Source: Marinobacterium_D sp050908845 (lineage in GTDB: Bacteria > Pseudomonadota > Gammaproteobacteria > Pseudomonadales > Balneatricaceae). From it: a DNA stretch of 64,000 bases. The notes under the pieces were generated by a model. The model was not told the origin of the DNA and did no database searches. It saw nothing but the letters and a program-made list of their open reading frames with translations. The stretch covers positions 1-64,000 of the forward strand of contig NZ_CP194171.1 in assembly GCF_050908845.1 (NCBI RefSeq), in the 5' to 3' direction. The stretch's first letter is position 1. Each line of letters opens with the position of its first letter. Shown piece after piece: positions 63,865 through 64,000 of the stretch. A program made the position numbers and the translations under genes.

Positions 63865-64000
63865 TTACGCCTCGACTTTACCGCCAGCAGCTTCGATCGC
63901 AGCCTGAGCACCCTTGGTCACTTTAAGACCTTTAACGGTGACTGCCTTATTGATCTCACCAGACAGGATCACACGCGCAGTTTTGATTTCCTGCTTGATG
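63865..64000 (-). CDS. rplO: 50S ribosomal protein L15, C-terminal part only
   Basis: The last 44 codons are in the window: IKQEIKTARVILSGEINKA, then VTVKGLKVTKGAQAAIEAAGGKVEA, the conserved L15 C-terminus. The rest lies beyond the right edge. Next to secY as in all spc operons. Confidence 0.93.
   Translation of the reverse strand, partial: IKQEIKTARVILSGEINKAVTVKGLKVTKGAQAAIEAAGGKVEA

Noticed and set aside
1..64000. CRISPR arrays, insertion sequences, prophage, integrases, tRNA or rRNA genes
   Set aside because: Looked for spaced direct repeats, transposase motifs and tRNA cloverleaf sequences; none seen. Apart from the pilin and nitrate regions the window is core chromosome.

Overview
The window is a GC-rich, densely coded chromosomal segment of a Gammaproteobacterium, most like the Oceanospirillales/Pseudomonadales. 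The evidence is gene content and order: the end of the spc operon plus the alpha operon (rplO-secY-rpmJ-rpsM-rpsK-rpsD-rpoA-rplQ), uvrA/ssb divergent beside it, rplU-rpmA-obg-proB, ribF-ileS-lspA-fkpB running into type IV pilin genes, and nadD-rsfS-rlmH-mrdA. fabA-fabB gives anaerobic unsaturated fatty acid synthesis and ispB a ubiquinone side chain. Species cannot be named from the sequence alone. Both edges cut genes: mrdA on the left loses its C-terminus, and rplO on the right loses its N-terminus.

Layout. 1-4.3 kb: mrdA, rlmH, rsfS, nadD, proA (all minus). 4.4-8.7 kb: a two-TM membrane protein with a cyclase-like C-terminal domain, an intergenic repeat, and parC. 8.9-16.3 kb: a small unknown gene, a ChaN-like protein, pta, ahpC-ahpF, and a dihaem cytochrome c peroxidase lipoprotein. 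16.6-26.4 kb: a nitrate assimilation island. The nitrate ABC transporter (nrtA, nrtB, nrtD) and an FAD oxidoreductase go left; nasA-cobA-mobA go right. 26.4-26.65 kb: a probable CsrB/RsmY/RsmZ-type regulatory RNA. 26.7-29.4 kb: nadE and thiO. 29.4-34.5 kb: a minor pilin operon (fimT, pilW, pilX, large pilV-like) opposite pilE; it looks more A+T-rich than its surroundings. 34.5-45.7 kb: fkpB, lspA, ileS, ribF, murJ, rpsT, proB, obg, rpmA, rplU, ispB. 45.9-48.5 kb: tpm, fabA-fabB. 48.6-54.0 kb: molybdenum cofactor genes (moaA, moaB, moeA, moaC, moaD) interleaved with two acyltransferases. 54.1-64 kb: SirB2, an RfbD-like reductase, ssb, uvrA and the ribosomal protein operons.

How the genes work together. 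NasA is a molybdoenzyme. MobA and the moa/moe genes make its cofactor, and CobA makes the precorrin-2 needed for sirohaem in nitrite reductase. The nitrite reductase itself is not in the window, nor is moaE.

The strongest non-coding signals are in the 707-base region between nrtA and nasA. It holds two divergent sigma-54 (-24/-12) promoters, NtrC-like dyads, and in each leader an intrinsic terminator overlapped by a hexaloop hairpin of the type bound by ANTAR antiterminators (NasR/NasT). The second is the RNA after mobA: nine GGA motifs, five of them in hairpin loops, ending in a strong terminator. A dispersed palindromic intergenic repeat occurs at least three times.
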